A DNA stretch of 64,000 bases, from the NCBI RefSeq assembly GCF_003991355.1, contig NZ_RCSU01000023.1:1-64000 (forward strand), read 5' to 3'. The notes beneath the pieces were generated by a model, which searched no databases, had not been told where the DNA came from, and worked only from the letters and a program-made list of their open reading frames with translations. The first letter of the stretch is position 1. The number at the start of each line of letters is the position of its first letter. A program made the translations under genes and the position numbers. This document shows, piece by piece, positions 18,200 to 27,300 of the stretch. Source of the stretch: Pseudoflavitalea rhizosphaerae (GTDB lineage Bacteria; Bacteroidota; Bacteroidia; Chitinophagales; Chitinophagaceae).

Positions 18200-18351
18200 G
18201 GCCGGTGAGGTGATATGGATAAAGGGCCTGAGAAACAAAAGCTCAAAAGCCCGGCTCTGCACTACCGCTCGATCCAACCTACCAAAGCCCCATATAAAAA
18301 CAACTGCGTTGGTTTGTTTCTTCCGCCCGCCATCCATATCCCTCCCCGGCC
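18200..18351 (+). repeat. Hairpin element B (152 bp)
   Basis: Core 18231-18321 is the same as the reverse complement of element A with few changes. The outer stem is different in sequence (ggccggtgagg... paired with ...cctccccggcc), showing that the flanks diverged while still pairing. Confidence 0.8.
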
Positions 18352-18363
18352 TGCCAGCAAATT

Positions 18364-18402
18364 AAAAAAACAAACCCCGCCAATTATCACACCGGCAGGG
18401 TT
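18364..18402 (-). terminator. Terminator of the cystathionine beta-synthase gene
   Basis: The stem aaccccgcc/ggcagggtt (8 of 9 pairs) is flanked by a seven-A run that becomes the U tract on the minus transcript, 26 bases past the stop codon. Confidence 0.75.
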
Positions 18403-18427
18403 CGTCCAAAAATAAATATAGTAGAGA

Positions 18428-19789
18428 TTAACTTCCCAGCGCCTGTATCACATCATACTTGGTAACGATGTGATAATTGCCGGCATCATCCTTCCCCAAC
18501 ACAGCACCATTGTCTTTGTTGATCAGGCTGCGCAATTTTTCCAGTGGCGTATTGAAGTCGACCACCGGGAATGGTTGTTCCATCACGCTTTCGATAGTGG
18601 CGGTTTTGATATCAGGATTACTGAACACTTTATTGAACAGGCCGCTTTCGCTGATGGCGCCGATGATACCATTGCCATTCATCACGGGGATATGTTCGAT
18701 ATCGTATTTCTTCATCATTTCAACAGCATCTGAAACGGTGCTGGCGGGCTGGATGGTAACGAGTTTTTGTTTTACGCTGCGGCCGTTGACGATATCGCGG
18801 AAAGTTTTCACATCGAAGAAACCGCGTTCCATCATCCACTGATCATTGTAGATCTTTGCAACATAACGGCTGCCATGATCATGGAAGATGCAGACCACCA
18901 CATCATCTTTGGTGAGTTGGCTACCGAGTTGCATGAGGCCCTGGAGACAGCTGCCGGCGCTGTATCCGCAGAAGAGTCCTTCTTCTTTGGCGAGGCGGCG
19001 GGCCATCACGGCGCCATCTTTATCGGTCACCTGTTCGAAGTGATCGATCACGCTCATGTCATAGTTTTCGGGAACGAAATCTTCGCCGAACCCTTCGGAG
19101 ATGTAGGGATGTACTTCGTTCATATCGATCTCACCTGTGTTGAAATATTTGGTGAGGAGTGAACCGAAAACATCGATAGCCCATATTTTGATATTGGGGT
19201 TCTTTTCTTTCAGGTACATGGCTGTTCCGGTAACGGTGCCACCGGTGCCGGCTGTGCAAACGAGGTGTGTGATCTTTCCATCGGTCTGTTCCCAGATCTC
19301 GGGTCCGGTGGTTTCGTAGTGTGCGAGGCGGTTGGCCAGGTTATCGTATTGATTGCTATGGAAAGAATTGGGGATCTCGGCGGCGAGGCGGCGCGCTACG
19401 GAGTAGTAGGAGCGCGGATCGTCGGGTTCTACGTTGGTTGGACATACGATCACTTCAGCGCCAACGGCCTTGAGGATGTCCATTTTTTCTTTCGACTGTT
19501 TATCGGTAGTAGTGAAAATACATTTGTATCCTTTCACACAGGCTGCCAGCGCCAGGCCCATTCCGGTATTGCCGCTGGTACACTCGATGATGGTGCCGCC
19601 GGGTTTGAGTTTGCCTTCTTTTTCGGCCACTTCCACCATTTTGAGGGCCATACGGTCCTTGATGGAGTTACCGGGATTGAAGTAGTCCACCTTTGCCAGG
19701 ATGGTCCCGGGCAGCTGCTTGGTGATCTTGTTGAGCCTGATCAATGGCGTATTGCCAATCGTTTCGAGAATATTCTGTTTGATATCCAT
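18428..19789 (-). CDS. Cystathionine beta-synthase with CBS-domain pair
   Basis: A 453-residue fold-type II PLP enzyme. The N-terminal 330 residues carry the PLP lysine K44 (NPGNSIKDR), the substrate loop TSGNTG and the phosphate-binding GTGGT. A regulatory CBS pair (about 335-453) follows, with QPASTVSDAVEMM and the HIPVM/GAISES segments. This architecture matches cystathionine beta-synthase (serine plus homocysteine to cystathionine) rather than plain cysteine synthase, though H2S-forming or O-acetylserine activity is possible. The ATG at 19789 is chosen; an in-frame extension to 19969 runs through the promoter. Single gene with a -7 box at 19809-19816 and a terminator. Confidence 0.88.
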   Translation of the reverse strand: MDIKQNILETIGNTPLIRLNKITKQLPGTILAKVDYFNPGNSIKDRMALKMVEVAEKEGKLKPGGTIIECTSGNTGMGLALAACVKGYKCIFTTTDKQSKEKMDILKAVGAEVIVCPTNVEPDDPRSYYSVARRLAAEIPNSFHSNQYDNLANRLAHYETTGPEIWEQTDGKITHLVCTAGTGGTVTGTAMYLKEKNPNIKIWAIDVFGSLLTKYFNTGEIDMNEVHPYISEGFGEDFVPENYDMSVIDHFEQVTDKDGAVMARRLAKEEGLFCGYSAGSCLQGLMQLGSQLTKDDVVVCIFHDHGSRYVAKIYNDQWMMERGFFDVKTFRDIVNGRSVKQKLVTIQPASTVSDAVEMMKKYDIEHIPVMNGNGIIGAISESGLFNKVFSNPDIKTATIESVMEQPFPVVDFNTPLEKLRSLINKDNGAVLGKDDAGNYHIVTKYDVIQALGS

Positions 19790-19808
19790 AATAATGTAGA
19801 TTCTCGGG

Positions 19809-19816
19809 CAAAGGTA
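19809..19816 (-). promoter_or_regulatory. TAnnTTTG -7 box for cystathionine beta-synthase
   Basis: Minus strand reads TACCTTTG, a full match 19 bases before the ATG. Its position also argues against the longer start. Confidence 0.6.
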
Positions 19817-19873
19817 AGGTTTTGCCACGGGCCGGATGGAGCGCAGCGCTTCAGGATTCATTAAATTTATGGC

Positions 19874-20527
19874 ATGAAATGCCGTAGAGTATATTTTATC
19901 AGCGGGCTGGCGGCTGATGAGCGGGTGTTCAAGCATATCCGTTTGCCGGAAGGAGTTGAGATGGTGCATCTTAACTGGATCAAACCTGAAAAGGATGAAT
20001 CATTGCCCGATTATGCAATGCGGCTTTCCGAAAAGATCGATGTCAGTGAACCTTTTGCATTGGTGGGCTTGTCTTTTGGAGGTATGCTGGCAACGGAGAT
20101 CGCTAAACGATTCCGTCCTGTTCAGACTGTTCTGATCAGCAGCATTCCGCTGAGTGCGCACCTGCCGAAATATTTTCGCGCGGCGGCTGCCATCCGTTTA
20201 CACAAAGTGGTCCCGATCGGGTTTGTAAAGATGATGGCAAGAAGCAAACGATTCTTCACCCGGGAAACAGGGGAAGATAAGAAACTGCTCCTGCAGATCA
20301 TCCAGGAAAGCGACACCAGCTTCATCCGGTGGGCCATGCACGCGATCCTCACCTGGAAAAACGAAGAGCTTCCTGAGCAACTGATGCATATCCACGGTAC
20401 CCGGGATGAAGTATTACCCGGCCGCCTGACCACGCCTACACATGTGATCCCTAAAGCTGGTCACCTGCTGGTGATGACGGAACCGAAAAAGGTGAATAAC
20501 TTATTGGCGGAAGTGGTCGGTAACTAA
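19874..20527 (+). CDS. Alpha/beta hydrolase
   Basis: A 217-residue single-domain alpha/beta hydrolase without signal peptide. The nucleophile elbow is GLSFGG with S67, the acid is probably the Asp of HGTRDEVLP (about residue 178), and the base is the His of KAGHLLVM (about 196). It is shorter than typical esterases because the cap region is reduced to a helical insert (about 98-150). It is divergent from the cystathionine beta-synthase gene, with a near-consensus TAAATTTA box just before the start. The substrate cannot be told from sequence. Confidence 0.8.
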   Translation: MKCRRVYFISGLAADERVFKHIRLPEGVEMVHLNWIKPEKDESLPDYAMRLSEKIDVSEPFALVGLSFGGMLATEIAKRFRPVQTVLISSIPLSAHLPKYFRAAAAIRLHKVVPIGFVKMMARSKRFFTRETGEDKKLLLQIIQESDTSFIRWAMHAILTWKNEELPEQLMHIHGTRDEVLPGRLTTPTHVIPKAGHLLVMTEPKKVNNLLAEVVGN

Positions 20528-20560
20528 ATAAAACAAACTTTTTTCTTTCTTACCAAGCCT

Positions 20561-20568
20561 TACATTTG
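20561..20568 (+). promoter_or_regulatory. TAnnTTTG -7 box for tex
   Basis: TACATTTG, 48 bases before the ATG at 20617. An in-frame TTG start at 20566 would lie inside this box and is rejected. Confidence 0.6.
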
Positions 20569-20616
20569 CTCCCCCGAATCAAGGGACCCCGGCCGTTCGT
20601 TAAATCAACATTTACC

Positions 20617-22902
20617 ATGGAACCTAAGTACAGTCAAAAGATCGCGGAGAAACTGAATCTTACCCTCAAACAGATCAACAACGTTTTCGACCTCAATGCC
20701 GAGGGCGCAACCATTCCCTTCATGGCGCGCTACCGTAAGGAAGCCACCAATAATATGGATGAAGTGGCCATCGGAAATGTGGTGGAACAGATCAACTATT
20801 TCAATGAGCTTGACAAACGCAAGGATACTGTTATCAAAACCATCGACGGTTTGGGTAAGCTGACGCCGGAACTGAAACAACGTATCGATGATTGCTTTGA
20901 TGCCACTGAATTGGAAGACCTTTATCTTCCTTATAAACCCAAACGCAAAACCCGTGCTACGCAGGCTATCGAAAAAGGTCTGGAACCACTCGCCAAACTC
21001 ATCTTTGAACAGGGTAATGAAGACCTCTCTGCAGAAGCTGAGAAGTATCTCAATGAGCAGGTGAAGGATTCCAAAGAGGCTTTGCAGGGTGCGCGCGATA
21101 TCATTGCGGAATGGGTATCCGAACATGAGCAGGCGCGCAACAAAGTGCGTCAGCTGTTCACAGAAACTGCCAGTTTTTCCTCCAAAGTGCTGACCAGCAA
21201 AAAAGAGGAAGAAGAAGCGCAGAAGTACCGCGATTATTTTGAATTCAATGAACCATTGGCGGACAGCCCTTCCCATCGCATCCTGGCCATCCGCCGCGCA
21301 GAGAAAGAAGGCTTCCTGGTGATGGATATCAATATCGATCAGCAGACTGCTGTGGATGATCTCAACAGGATCTTCGTGAAAGGTTCAAGCCCGCTGGCCG
21401 GCGAAGTGAAGAAAGCAGTGGAAGATTCTTTCGACCGCCTGCTGAAACCATCTATCGAAAACGAATTCCGTCTCATTAGCAAGAACAAAGCCGATGATGA
21501 AGCCATACAGGTGTTCACGGAGAACCTCCGTCAGTTGTTACTGGCTTCTCCGCTCGGCAGCAAACGCGTACTGGCGCTGGATCCCGGCTTTCGTACCGGT
21601 TGTAAACTGGTTTGTTTGGATGCGCAGGGTAATCTCATGTACAACACTGCCATCTATCCCCATCCACCACAGAATGAGTGGAGCAAAGCATCTGCTGAAT
21701 TGAAATTCCTGGTAGATAAATATGATATCGAAGCTATCGGTATCGGTAATGGAACTGCTGGTCGTGAAACAGAGCAACTGGTGCGTAGTATCGATTTCGG
21801 TAAACCCGTGAGTGTATTCCAGGTGAATGAAAGTGGTGCATCGATCTATTCCGCATCCGAAGTGGCGCGTGAAGAATTCCCTGATCAGGATGTAACTGTT
21901 CGTGGAGCTGTGAGCATCGGCAGGAGACTGCTGGACCCGCTGAGCGAACTGGTGAAGATCGATCCGAAATCTATCGGTGTTGGACAATACCAGCACGATG
22001 TGAACCAGACCAAGCTGAAAGATGCGCTGGACAGGGTAGTAGAGAGCGCTGTGAACTATGTAGGTGTTGATGTGAACACTGCTTCCAAACACCTGCTGGT
22101 ATACGTTTCGGGTCTCAGCAATACACTCGCAAAAAATATTGTTGAATACCGTGCAAAGAACGGCGCTTTCAAGAGCCGTGAAGAACTGAAGAAGGTTTCC
22201 CTGATGGGACCCAAAACATTCGAGCAATGTGCGGGCTTCCTGCGTATTCCCGGCGCGGAGAATGTGCTGGATAATTCTTCGGTTCACCCTGAGAGTTATT
22301 TCGTGGTGGAGCAGATGAGTAAGGATCTCGGCGCAACACCTGAAGAGCTGATCAAGCAGGCCGAACTTCGTAAAAAGATCGATCGAAAAAAATACATTTC
22401 TGAAAAGATCGGTGAGTTCACTATCGAGGATATCCTGAAAGAGCTGGAAAAGCCTGGTCGTGATCCCCGTGCGCAGATTGAAGAGTTCCGCTTCGAAGAT
22501 ACCATCAAGGCCATCGAGGACGTGAAGCCCGGTATGGTAGTGCCCGGTATCGTTACGAATATCACCAATTTCGGAGCCTTTGTTGATATCGGCGTGAAGC
22601 AGGACGGACTGGTGCATATCTCACAGATGAGCAATACTTATATCAGTGATCCCAATGAAGTGGTGAAGCTGAACCAGAAAGTAACGGTGACCGTAACCGA
22701 AGTGGATGTAGCCCGCAAGCGGATCAGCCTGAGCATGAAAGACAGCAGCAAGGGCGGCGGCAGACCATCCGGAGCAGGTGGCGGAGAGCGCAGAAGCAAC
22801 ACCGGTAGTGGTGGAGCGCAAAAAAGCCAACCCAAAAAACCGGAGCCGCTGAATCCTTTCCAGGCCAAGCTGGCAGAACTGAAAAAGAAATTCAACGACT
22901 AA
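20617..22902 (+). CDS. Tex family S1 RNA-binding protein
   Basis: A 761-residue cytoplasmic Tex protein. In order it has an N-terminal helical region with YRKEATNNMDE, the YqgF/RNase H-like domain (VLALDPGFRTGCKLV near 325), a helix-hairpin-helix region (VNYVGVDVNTAS, SREELKKVSLMGPKTFEQCAGFLR-type repeats), and an S1 domain at about 636-705 (GFAFVDIG-like GAFVDIGVKQDGLVHIS). It ends in a Gly/Arg/Ser-rich tail that may bind RNA non-specifically. Tex acts with RNA polymerase and ribosomes in transcription quality control. Length is normal for the family. Single gene; a REP-like repeat begins 29 bases after the stop. Confidence 0.95.
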   Translation: MEPKYSQKIAEKLNLTLKQINNVFDLNAEGATIPFMARYRKEATNNMDEVAIGNVVEQINYFNELDKRKDTVIKTIDGLGKLTPELKQRIDDCFDATELEDLYLPYKPKRKTRATQAIEKGLEPLAKLIFEQGNEDLSAEAEKYLNEQVKDSKEALQGARDIIAEWVSEHEQARNKVRQLFTETASFSSKVLTSKKEEEEAQKYRDYFEFNEPLADSPSHRILAIRRAEKEGFLVMDINIDQQTAVDDLNRIFVKGSSPLAGEVKKAVEDSFDRLLKPSIENEFRLISKNKADDEAIQVFTENLRQLLLASPLGSKRVLALDPGFRTGCKLVCLDAQGNLMYNTAIYPHPPQNEWSKASAELKFLVDKYDIEAIGIGNGTAGRETEQLVRSIDFGKPVSVFQVNESGASIYSASEVAREEFPDQDVTVRGAVSIGRRLLDPLSELVKIDPKSIGVGQYQHDVNQTKLKDALDRVVESAVNYVGVDVNTASKHLLVYVSGLSNTLAKNIVEYRAKNGAFKSREELKKVSLMGPKTFEQCAGFLRIPGAENVLDNSSVHPESYFVVEQMSKDLGATPEELIKQAELRKKIDRKKYISEKIGEFTIEDILKELEKPGRDPRAQIEEFRFEDTIKAIEDVKPGMVVPGIVTNITNFGAFVDIGVKQDGLVHISQMSNTYISDPNEVVKLNQKVTVTVTEVDVARKRISLSMKDSSKGGGRPSGAGGGERRSNTGSGGAQKSQPKKPEPLNPFQAKLAELKKKFND

Positions 22903-22931
22903 GTATAAACGATCTTTTACAATTAATCGGG

Positions 22932-22993
22932 GACCAGTCGCTCGCGTCCCCGCGAGTGACGGCTATTTGCTCGCATCCGGCGAGCGGCTGGTC
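22932..22993. repeat. REP-like palindromic repeat, copy c
   Basis: It lies between the convergent ends of tex and the anti-sigma-like gene and overlaps the latter: the stop codon and last nine codons of that gene (22963-22992) lie inside the repeat. Arms gaccagtcgctcgcg and cgagcggctggtc are slightly diverged from the other copies. Confidence 0.8.
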
Positions 22994-23490
22994 GCCGATT
23001 TTTGCTTTTTCCTGAGTGTATTGTCCAACATTGCCAGGCAGAGAACTACAGTTACAATAGCCATTCCATACAGAACGGAATTGTTCAGGTATTTGCCGGG
23101 ATTAAGGTCAGGCAATTGAATAGGGGAAGCCTGACTTCCTGTTGTATTCCAGTCCATCTTCGCAATCATATACGCCAATAAGGCCCCGATGCTGAGTAAA
23201 AAGAATGCGCCGATCACACGGATCACCGATTTTTTTATATAGCTGCTGGCAGCCGGTGCGATCTTTTCATGGGCGATTGCATCCATCACATTTTGTGAGA
23301 AACGCATGGAAGGCTCCTCCAGTTCCATGTTCTGTTGCATCAGTTGGTGGATATCGAGAAGCTCATGGTATTTGTTGCGCCATGCGCTGTTCTCTTCGAT
23401 CAGCCTGGCTACAAAGGAGCGTTCCTGCTCATTGCTGAGCCCATCGATATAATCCCACAATCTCGTTTCCATGTTTTCAGGCTTGTTCAT
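22963..23490 (-). CDS. Putative membrane anti-sigma factor
   Basis: A 175-residue protein directly downstream of an ECF sigma gene (31-base gap). A cytosolic N-terminal region (LWDYIDGLSNEQE, about 9-21) resembles the short helical sigma-binding segment of anti-sigma factors without a zinc motif. Two hydrophobic segments follow at about 89-109 and 138-157. It probably holds the sigma factor at the inner membrane. The C-terminal residues TSRSPDASK are encoded by a REP-like repeat, so the original C-terminus was probably altered by insertion. Function is inferred from position and topology. Confidence 0.65.
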   Translation of the reverse strand: MNKPENMETRLWDYIDGLSNEQERSFVARLIEENSAWRNKYHELLDIHQLMQQNMELEEPSMRFSQNVMDAIAHEKIAPAASSYIKKSVIRVIGAFFLLSIGALLAYMIAKMDWNTTGSQASPIQLPDLNPGKYLNNSVLYGMAIVTVVLCLAMLDNTLRKKQKSATSRSPDASK

Positions 23491-23521
23491 ATATGCCTTT
23501 TATGTTTGATCAATATTGTTA

Positions 23522-24106
23522 TCAGTCTGCGATGTTCTTCACTTCTTCTGCAAAATGTTCTTCCATTTTATTCCTGAGCCTTTGCCTGGCGCGGTGCAGT
23601 TTCACTTTCACGGTATTAGGATCGATTCCCATAATGGAGCCGATCTCTTCCAGGCTTTGTTCTCCTTTATAGAAAAGTGTAATGATCTTTGCATCATCCG
23701 TGCTGAGTAGCTGGATGGCCTGGTTCACCATATTGGTGCGTGATTTCTGCTCCACCTGGTTGGCGCGGAATCCGGAATCCTGCCTGTCTGCCAGTTCAAA
23801 TACATGTTCCTGGTCCAGCGAATGCACAGCCAGTTTCTTTTTACGAAGAAAGGAAATGCAGGTGGTTGATGTAATGGTATACAACCATGTGCTGAATTTT
23901 GCGTCGCCACGGAAGTCTGCCAGGTTCTTGTAGGCTTTTACGAATACGTCCTGGGCAATCTCTTCCGCGTCCTCACGGTTGGAGGCGTACCGGCCGGCGA
24001 TGGTGAAAACGAAGTTCTGGTACTTCTTCACCAGTCCGGCAAATAAGGCCTTTTCTCCCTGAAGAACCCTGCTAATGATCTCTGTATCAAGCTGTGCAAT
24101 ATTCAT
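23522..24106 (-). CDS. ECF-type RNA polymerase sigma factor
   Basis: A 194-residue sigma-70 factor of the ECF class with only regions 2 and 4. Region 2 (about 15-90) includes NREDAEEIAQDVFVKAYKNL and FSTWLYTI. Region 4 (about 130-185) includes ITLFYKGEQSLEEIGSIMG and the helix-turn-helix NTVKVKLHRARQRLR. It directs transcription of an unknown regulon. It sits in an operon with the downstream membrane protein that probably inhibits it. A small membrane protein gene diverges on the other side (24320), an arrangement often seen in this phylum. Confidence 0.93.
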   Translation of the reverse strand: MNIAQLDTEIISRVLQGEKALFAGLVKKYQNFVFTIAGRYASNREDAEEIAQDVFVKAYKNLADFRGDAKFSTWLYTITSTTCISFLRKKKLAVHSLDQEHVFELADRQDSGFRANQVEQKSRTNMVNQAIQLLSTDDAKIITLFYKGEQSLEEIGSIMGIDPNTVKVKLHRARQRLRNKMEEHFAEEVKNIAD

Positions 24107-24319
24107 CGCAAGGTATTAGACTACAATAGCTCTTCTCATGTTACAGGTAAGGTACAAATAAATAAAAAAGAAAAAGCTGTAACCCGGTGGAGATGGCAGT
24201 AGTCATAGTTCCTGAATGAGCGCCGCCGGAAAAAAACTTTCAAAGCGCTGTAACCCGGGAAAGGAATATGGCGTCAGATCATTCAGGAAACAATCAACTT
24301 AAATAATAAAGACAGTTTT

Positions 24320-24679
24320 ATGGAAGCTACATTAGTCCCAGTCGTTTTGTTCCTTTCAATGTTCGGATGTTTGTTTGGCATCGTTTACATGTGGCGAAAG
24401 GAGAACCTGGTCATGATTGAAAAGGGGCTGAACCCTAAAGAATACCGTCCTGCACCGTATAAGAACCTGAAATGGGGATTGCTGATGGTTGGAGCAGGTA
24501 TCGGTCTTTTTCTCTCCTTCCTGATCCAGGTTTCAAAGGTGTTTAATTTAAGTGAGGATGAAACCGGCGCTTATGTTGCCATGTATTTTGCATTGATCGG
24601 CATCTTCGGAGGTCTTGGTCTGATCCTCTCTTACAGGATCGAGAAAAAGGAAACTTTGGATAACAGGAACAGCAACTGA
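24320..24679 (+). CDS. Small membrane protein, DUF6249-like
   Basis: A 119-residue protein with three hydrophobic segments (about 5-24, 51-72, 86-106) and a cytosolic loop VMIEKGLNPKEY between the first two, the pattern of the DUF6249 family of Bacteroidota. It is divergent from the ECF sigma/anti-sigma operon and may belong to the same regulatory unit. No enzymatic residues are visible. It shares a bidirectional terminator with the lipoprotein gene that converges on it. Confidence 0.7.
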   Translation: MEATLVPVVLFLSMFGCLFGIVYMWRKENLVMIEKGLNPKEYRPAPYKNLKWGLLMVGAGIGLFLSFLIQVSKVFNLSEDETGAYVAMYFALIGIFGGLGLILSYRIEKKETLDNRNSN

Positions 24680-24717
24680 TCAGCATACAGCAATCGATAA
24701 AGTAGACCGTAACATGC

Positions 24718-24748
24718 AAAAGCCCGGGATGGATATCACCGGGCTTTT
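24718..24748. terminator. Bidirectional terminator between convergent genes
   Basis: A 10-bp perfect stem aaaagcccgg/ccgggctttt gives a short U tract in both directions. It sits between the stops of the 24320-24679 and 24768-26318 genes. Confidence 0.8.
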
Positions 24749-24767
24749 GCAGTATTATAAAAATAGC

Positions 24768-26318
24768 TTACCGGAAATTATGGAAAAATATATCGAAGTC
24801 TCCCTCATTCTTTGGAATGTCTCCGCCGGTGCTGGTGCTATAACCTGCACCTACAACCGAATTATTTTTGAGTGTGATTATATTGTTGATCACATCGGTA
24901 TTGTTTCCTGCTATCTTCCTTGTCCATAATTTTTTTCCGGTACCATCCATGAAACAGAGCAATCCATCCAGTCCGGCTTCAGAATAATGACTTCCTGCGA
25001 TTGCAATGCTATTGCCTTTGTACCTGGTGAGGCTCAGGAAAGATTCGTTGGCCCCTTCGTTCACTGTGGTAGACCATTGCCTTACACCTTCGCCATTTAC
25101 TTTCATTACAAAACCATCCCGGTTGTCTGTGATGGTTGCTCCATAGAAATTGCCTGTTCCGGCTCCGCCGGCTATCAGTGCGCCGCCGTCATCTGTTGGG
25201 ATCATGGCAACGATCACATCATCTCCTGAGCCTCCGATCTTTTTAGACCAGAGTACATTGCTATGGTCATCAATCTTGCAGAGCCAGCCGTCCTGTTCGC
25301 CTCCACCTGTAACACCTTCCAGGTCTCCGTCTGTACTTTGCGTAAAGGCCGAGAAAATGAAATTACCGTCTGATGAAGGAATGAGTTTGACCCTTCCGGA
25401 TTCATAATCGGAACCGCCGTAACATTTTTTCCATTTGGTGTTACCATCTTTATCGAGGCAGGCGATCCAGACATCTCCATCTCCGCCATGTGTACTTGCG
25501 AAATCATGATTATTGCCGCCGCCAACACCGCTGACGATAATGGTTTCATCATCAAGTACCAGTACATCGCCTCCGGAATCCTGGTCGGTGCTGCCAAATA
25601 AACGCATCCATCCGGGGTTGCCGTCTTTATCTATTTTTTGTACCCAGATATCGGGGCCTCCTTTGTTGCCGGCAAATGCACCGGTATTGCTGGCGGACCT
25701 GCCAACAATCACAAAACCTCCGTCTTTTGTAGGAGCGATGCCGGAAAATTCATCATTCCTGTTACCGCCATAGAATTTCTTCCAGACAACCGTACCTGCT
25801 TCATTGAATTTGATGGCGAAGGCTTCTGTCATGCCGGGATCGGGATTGCCATTGAACAAGCCTGTTCGGCTGGCTGTGGCGCCTACCATGATATAACCGC
25901 CATCAGCTGTGGGAAGTATTTTCCCGATATCATCATAGCTTTCGCCGCCAAACATGGAAGTACCGGCGCTGGTGTAGAAAGCTTCCTGCTTCACAGTAAG
26001 GTGGATGATCCTTCCATTGAGTATTACTTTTACCACAGCCTGTAATGCTGTGCCGGTACTGGCTTTGGTGCATTTGAACTGTAGTGTGGCATCGCCCGTT
26101 CCGATTTTCTTGTCAACCTCCAGCCAGTCGGCGTCTGCAGGTATCTCAACCGTCCAGCCGCCGGTTGCAGTGATCGGGAATTCCGCCACGAAATCCACCA
26201 GGCCGAGGATCGTGAGATCTTTGTTCTCCGGAGTGGGTTCTGCGGTTGAATCATTTTTGCTGCAGGCATTCAATAATAATATTGTACCTGCCATCCATAC
26301 AAGGAAAATCTTTTTCAT
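24768..26318 (-). CDS. Lipoprotein with BACON-like domain and beta-propeller
   Basis: A 516-residue lipoprotein (lipobox LLNAC, Cys19). Residues about 35-112 form a BACON-like beta-sandwich (FPITATGGWTVEIPADADWL). The remainder is about seven repeats of some 55 residues, with GGYIMVGAT / GGFVIVGRS strand pairs and W(K/M) turns, a secreted beta-propeller of the delta-60 repeat type. Such lipoproteins are usually surface-exposed and bind glycans or proteins. No catalytic motif is visible. Single gene facing a bidirectional terminator; a near-consensus box (26371-26378, TAnnTTTG with one mismatch) lies upstream. Confidence 0.78.
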   Translation of the reverse strand: MKKIFLVWMAGTILLLNACSKNDSTAEPTPENKDLTILGLVDFVAEFPITATGGWTVEIPADADWLEVDKKIGTGDATLQFKCTKASTGTALQAVVKVILNGRIIHLTVKQEAFYTSAGTSMFGGESYDDIGKILPTADGGYIMVGATASRTGLFNGNPDPGMTEAFAIKFNEAGTVVWKKFYGGNRNDEFSGIAPTKDGGFVIVGRSASNTGAFAGNKGGPDIWVQKIDKDGNPGWMRLFGSTDQDSGGDVLVLDDETIIVSGVGGGNNHDFASTHGGDGDVWIACLDKDGNTKWKKCYGGSDYESGRVKLIPSSDGNFIFSAFTQSTDGDLEGVTGGGEQDGWLCKIDDHSNVLWSKKIGGSGDDVIVAMIPTDDGGALIAGGAGTGNFYGATITDNRDGFVMKVNGEGVRQWSTTVNEGANESFLSLTRYKGNSIAIAGSHYSEAGLDGLLCFMDGTGKKLWTRKIAGNNTDVINNIITLKNNSVVGAGYSTSTGGDIPKNEGDFDIFFHNFR

Positions 26319-26460
26319 GCGCTCTTAATAATAGTTGTTATGAGCGGCAAGTTAGTTTCAAGTAAGAGTGCAAAAATGTTAAGGCATTACCAGATGATGG
26401 AATACAAAGATGTAATGTTGAATTATGGGGACGATATAAAAGAGAGGCCCGGCCTTACAT

Positions 26461-27282
26461 TTATTCCGGGTAGGTTGAATCCGTTTCGGTTTTAGAGGGT
26501 TCTTCTTTGTTTCTGAATGGATAATAGAACCGTTCTCCATCCATGAATATATTGGTGAGTACGCCATCGAACAGGAGTTCTGCTGCTAGCTGGTTTTTTG
26601 GGTCATACTGCATGGCGTATGCGAGATAGCCATTCTTCAATACGGCATAGGCTGTTTTGTATAAGATCCTTTCAGTCCCTTTAACAAATTTCATGCTGGT
26701 GATAGCAATTATATTGCTGTTGTCTTGCAACAGTTTGCTTTCTGTTGAACTCAGTTTGTACCCTTTGTTTAGCATTTGCTCTGCTACCAGGTCTTCATAA
26801 GGTCTGCGCTTTACTTGTGCAGATAATGTGTCTGCATGAAAGAGGATGGTGATGGAATCCTCTTTGACGGTGAGTTTATATTTTTCTGTATTTGCGTCAA
26901 TAACAGTTGTGGTGCCGCGTTCAGGGAGGTTGGTCCTGATGAATTTACCGATCATATAAGGAGACCAGGTGATAGTTGTTCTACCAATCAACCGGGTTTG
27001 ATAACGCCATTCACCTGACTTGAGGTTATCTTCATACTTACCCATATAGGTGCGAATGGAACTATCTCCTGATTGGAGGATTACAGTACTGTTTTTTTCC
27101 AATCGGATCTTGTCTGCGCTGATCAGATGTACCAGTAAAGTGTTTTTGGAATCTGTGTACAGATAGTCGTCTGAAGTCAATTCATCCAGCTCTTTCAACT
27201 TTTCTTCAATCTCTTTTTTGTCTGGAATTGAGAAGCAGCCAGACAACAGGAATGGGATCCACAGTACGAGTAAATATTTCAT
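26461..27282 (-). CDS. Lipoprotein of unknown function
   Basis: A 273-residue protein with lipobox LLSGC (Cys16) and no recognised domain. It begins after the Cys with a short acidic-lysine coiled segment (KKEIEEKLKELDEL). The rest is beta-rich, with repeated polar strand patterns (RTYMGKYEDNLKSGEW, reminiscent of MORN-type output loops). It is 18 bases upstream of the YdcF gene end and is read in the same direction, so it may be the last gene of that operon. Location is probably periplasmic face of the inner or outer membrane. Confidence 0.6.
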   Translation of the reverse strand: MKYLLVLWIPFLLSGCFSIPDKKEIEEKLKELDELTSDDYLYTDSKNTLLVHLISADKIRLEKNSTVILQSGDSSIRTYMGKYEDNLKSGEWRYQTRLIGRTTITWSPYMIGKFIRTNLPERGTTTVIDANTEKYKLTVKEDSITILFHADTLSAQVKRRPYEDLVAEQMLNKGYKLSSTESKLLQDNSNIIAITSMKFVKGTERILYKTAYAVLKNGYLAYAMQYDPKNQLAAELLFDGVLTNIFMDGERFYYPFRNKEEPSKTETDSTYPE

Positions 27283-27300
27283 AGCAATAAGATAAGTAAG

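Larger units (their letters stand above)
17535..18427. other. Intergenic region holding two inverted hairpin elements
   Basis: 893 bases without a gene upstream of the T9SS cargo. It holds hairpin elements A (17700-17841) and B (18200-18351), which share a core of about 90 bases in opposite orientation, and the terminator of the cystathionine beta-synthase gene (18364-18402). Between them (17860-18180) I see only AT-rich sequence with no recognisable signal. Confidence 0.6.

Noticed and set aside
17582-18415. Several 60-90 codon ORFs sharing a QPTKAP peptide on both strands
   Set aside because: They are readings of hairpin elements A and B. Similarity comes from the DNA repeat, and there is no coding signal or start context.
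20566-20616. Upstream TTG start for tex
   Set aside because: It lies in the -7 box TACATTTG and would add residues not expected for Tex.
21538-22617. 359-codon minus-strand ORF inside tex
   Set aside because: Shadow of the Tex gene; Tex motifs are intact in the plus frame.
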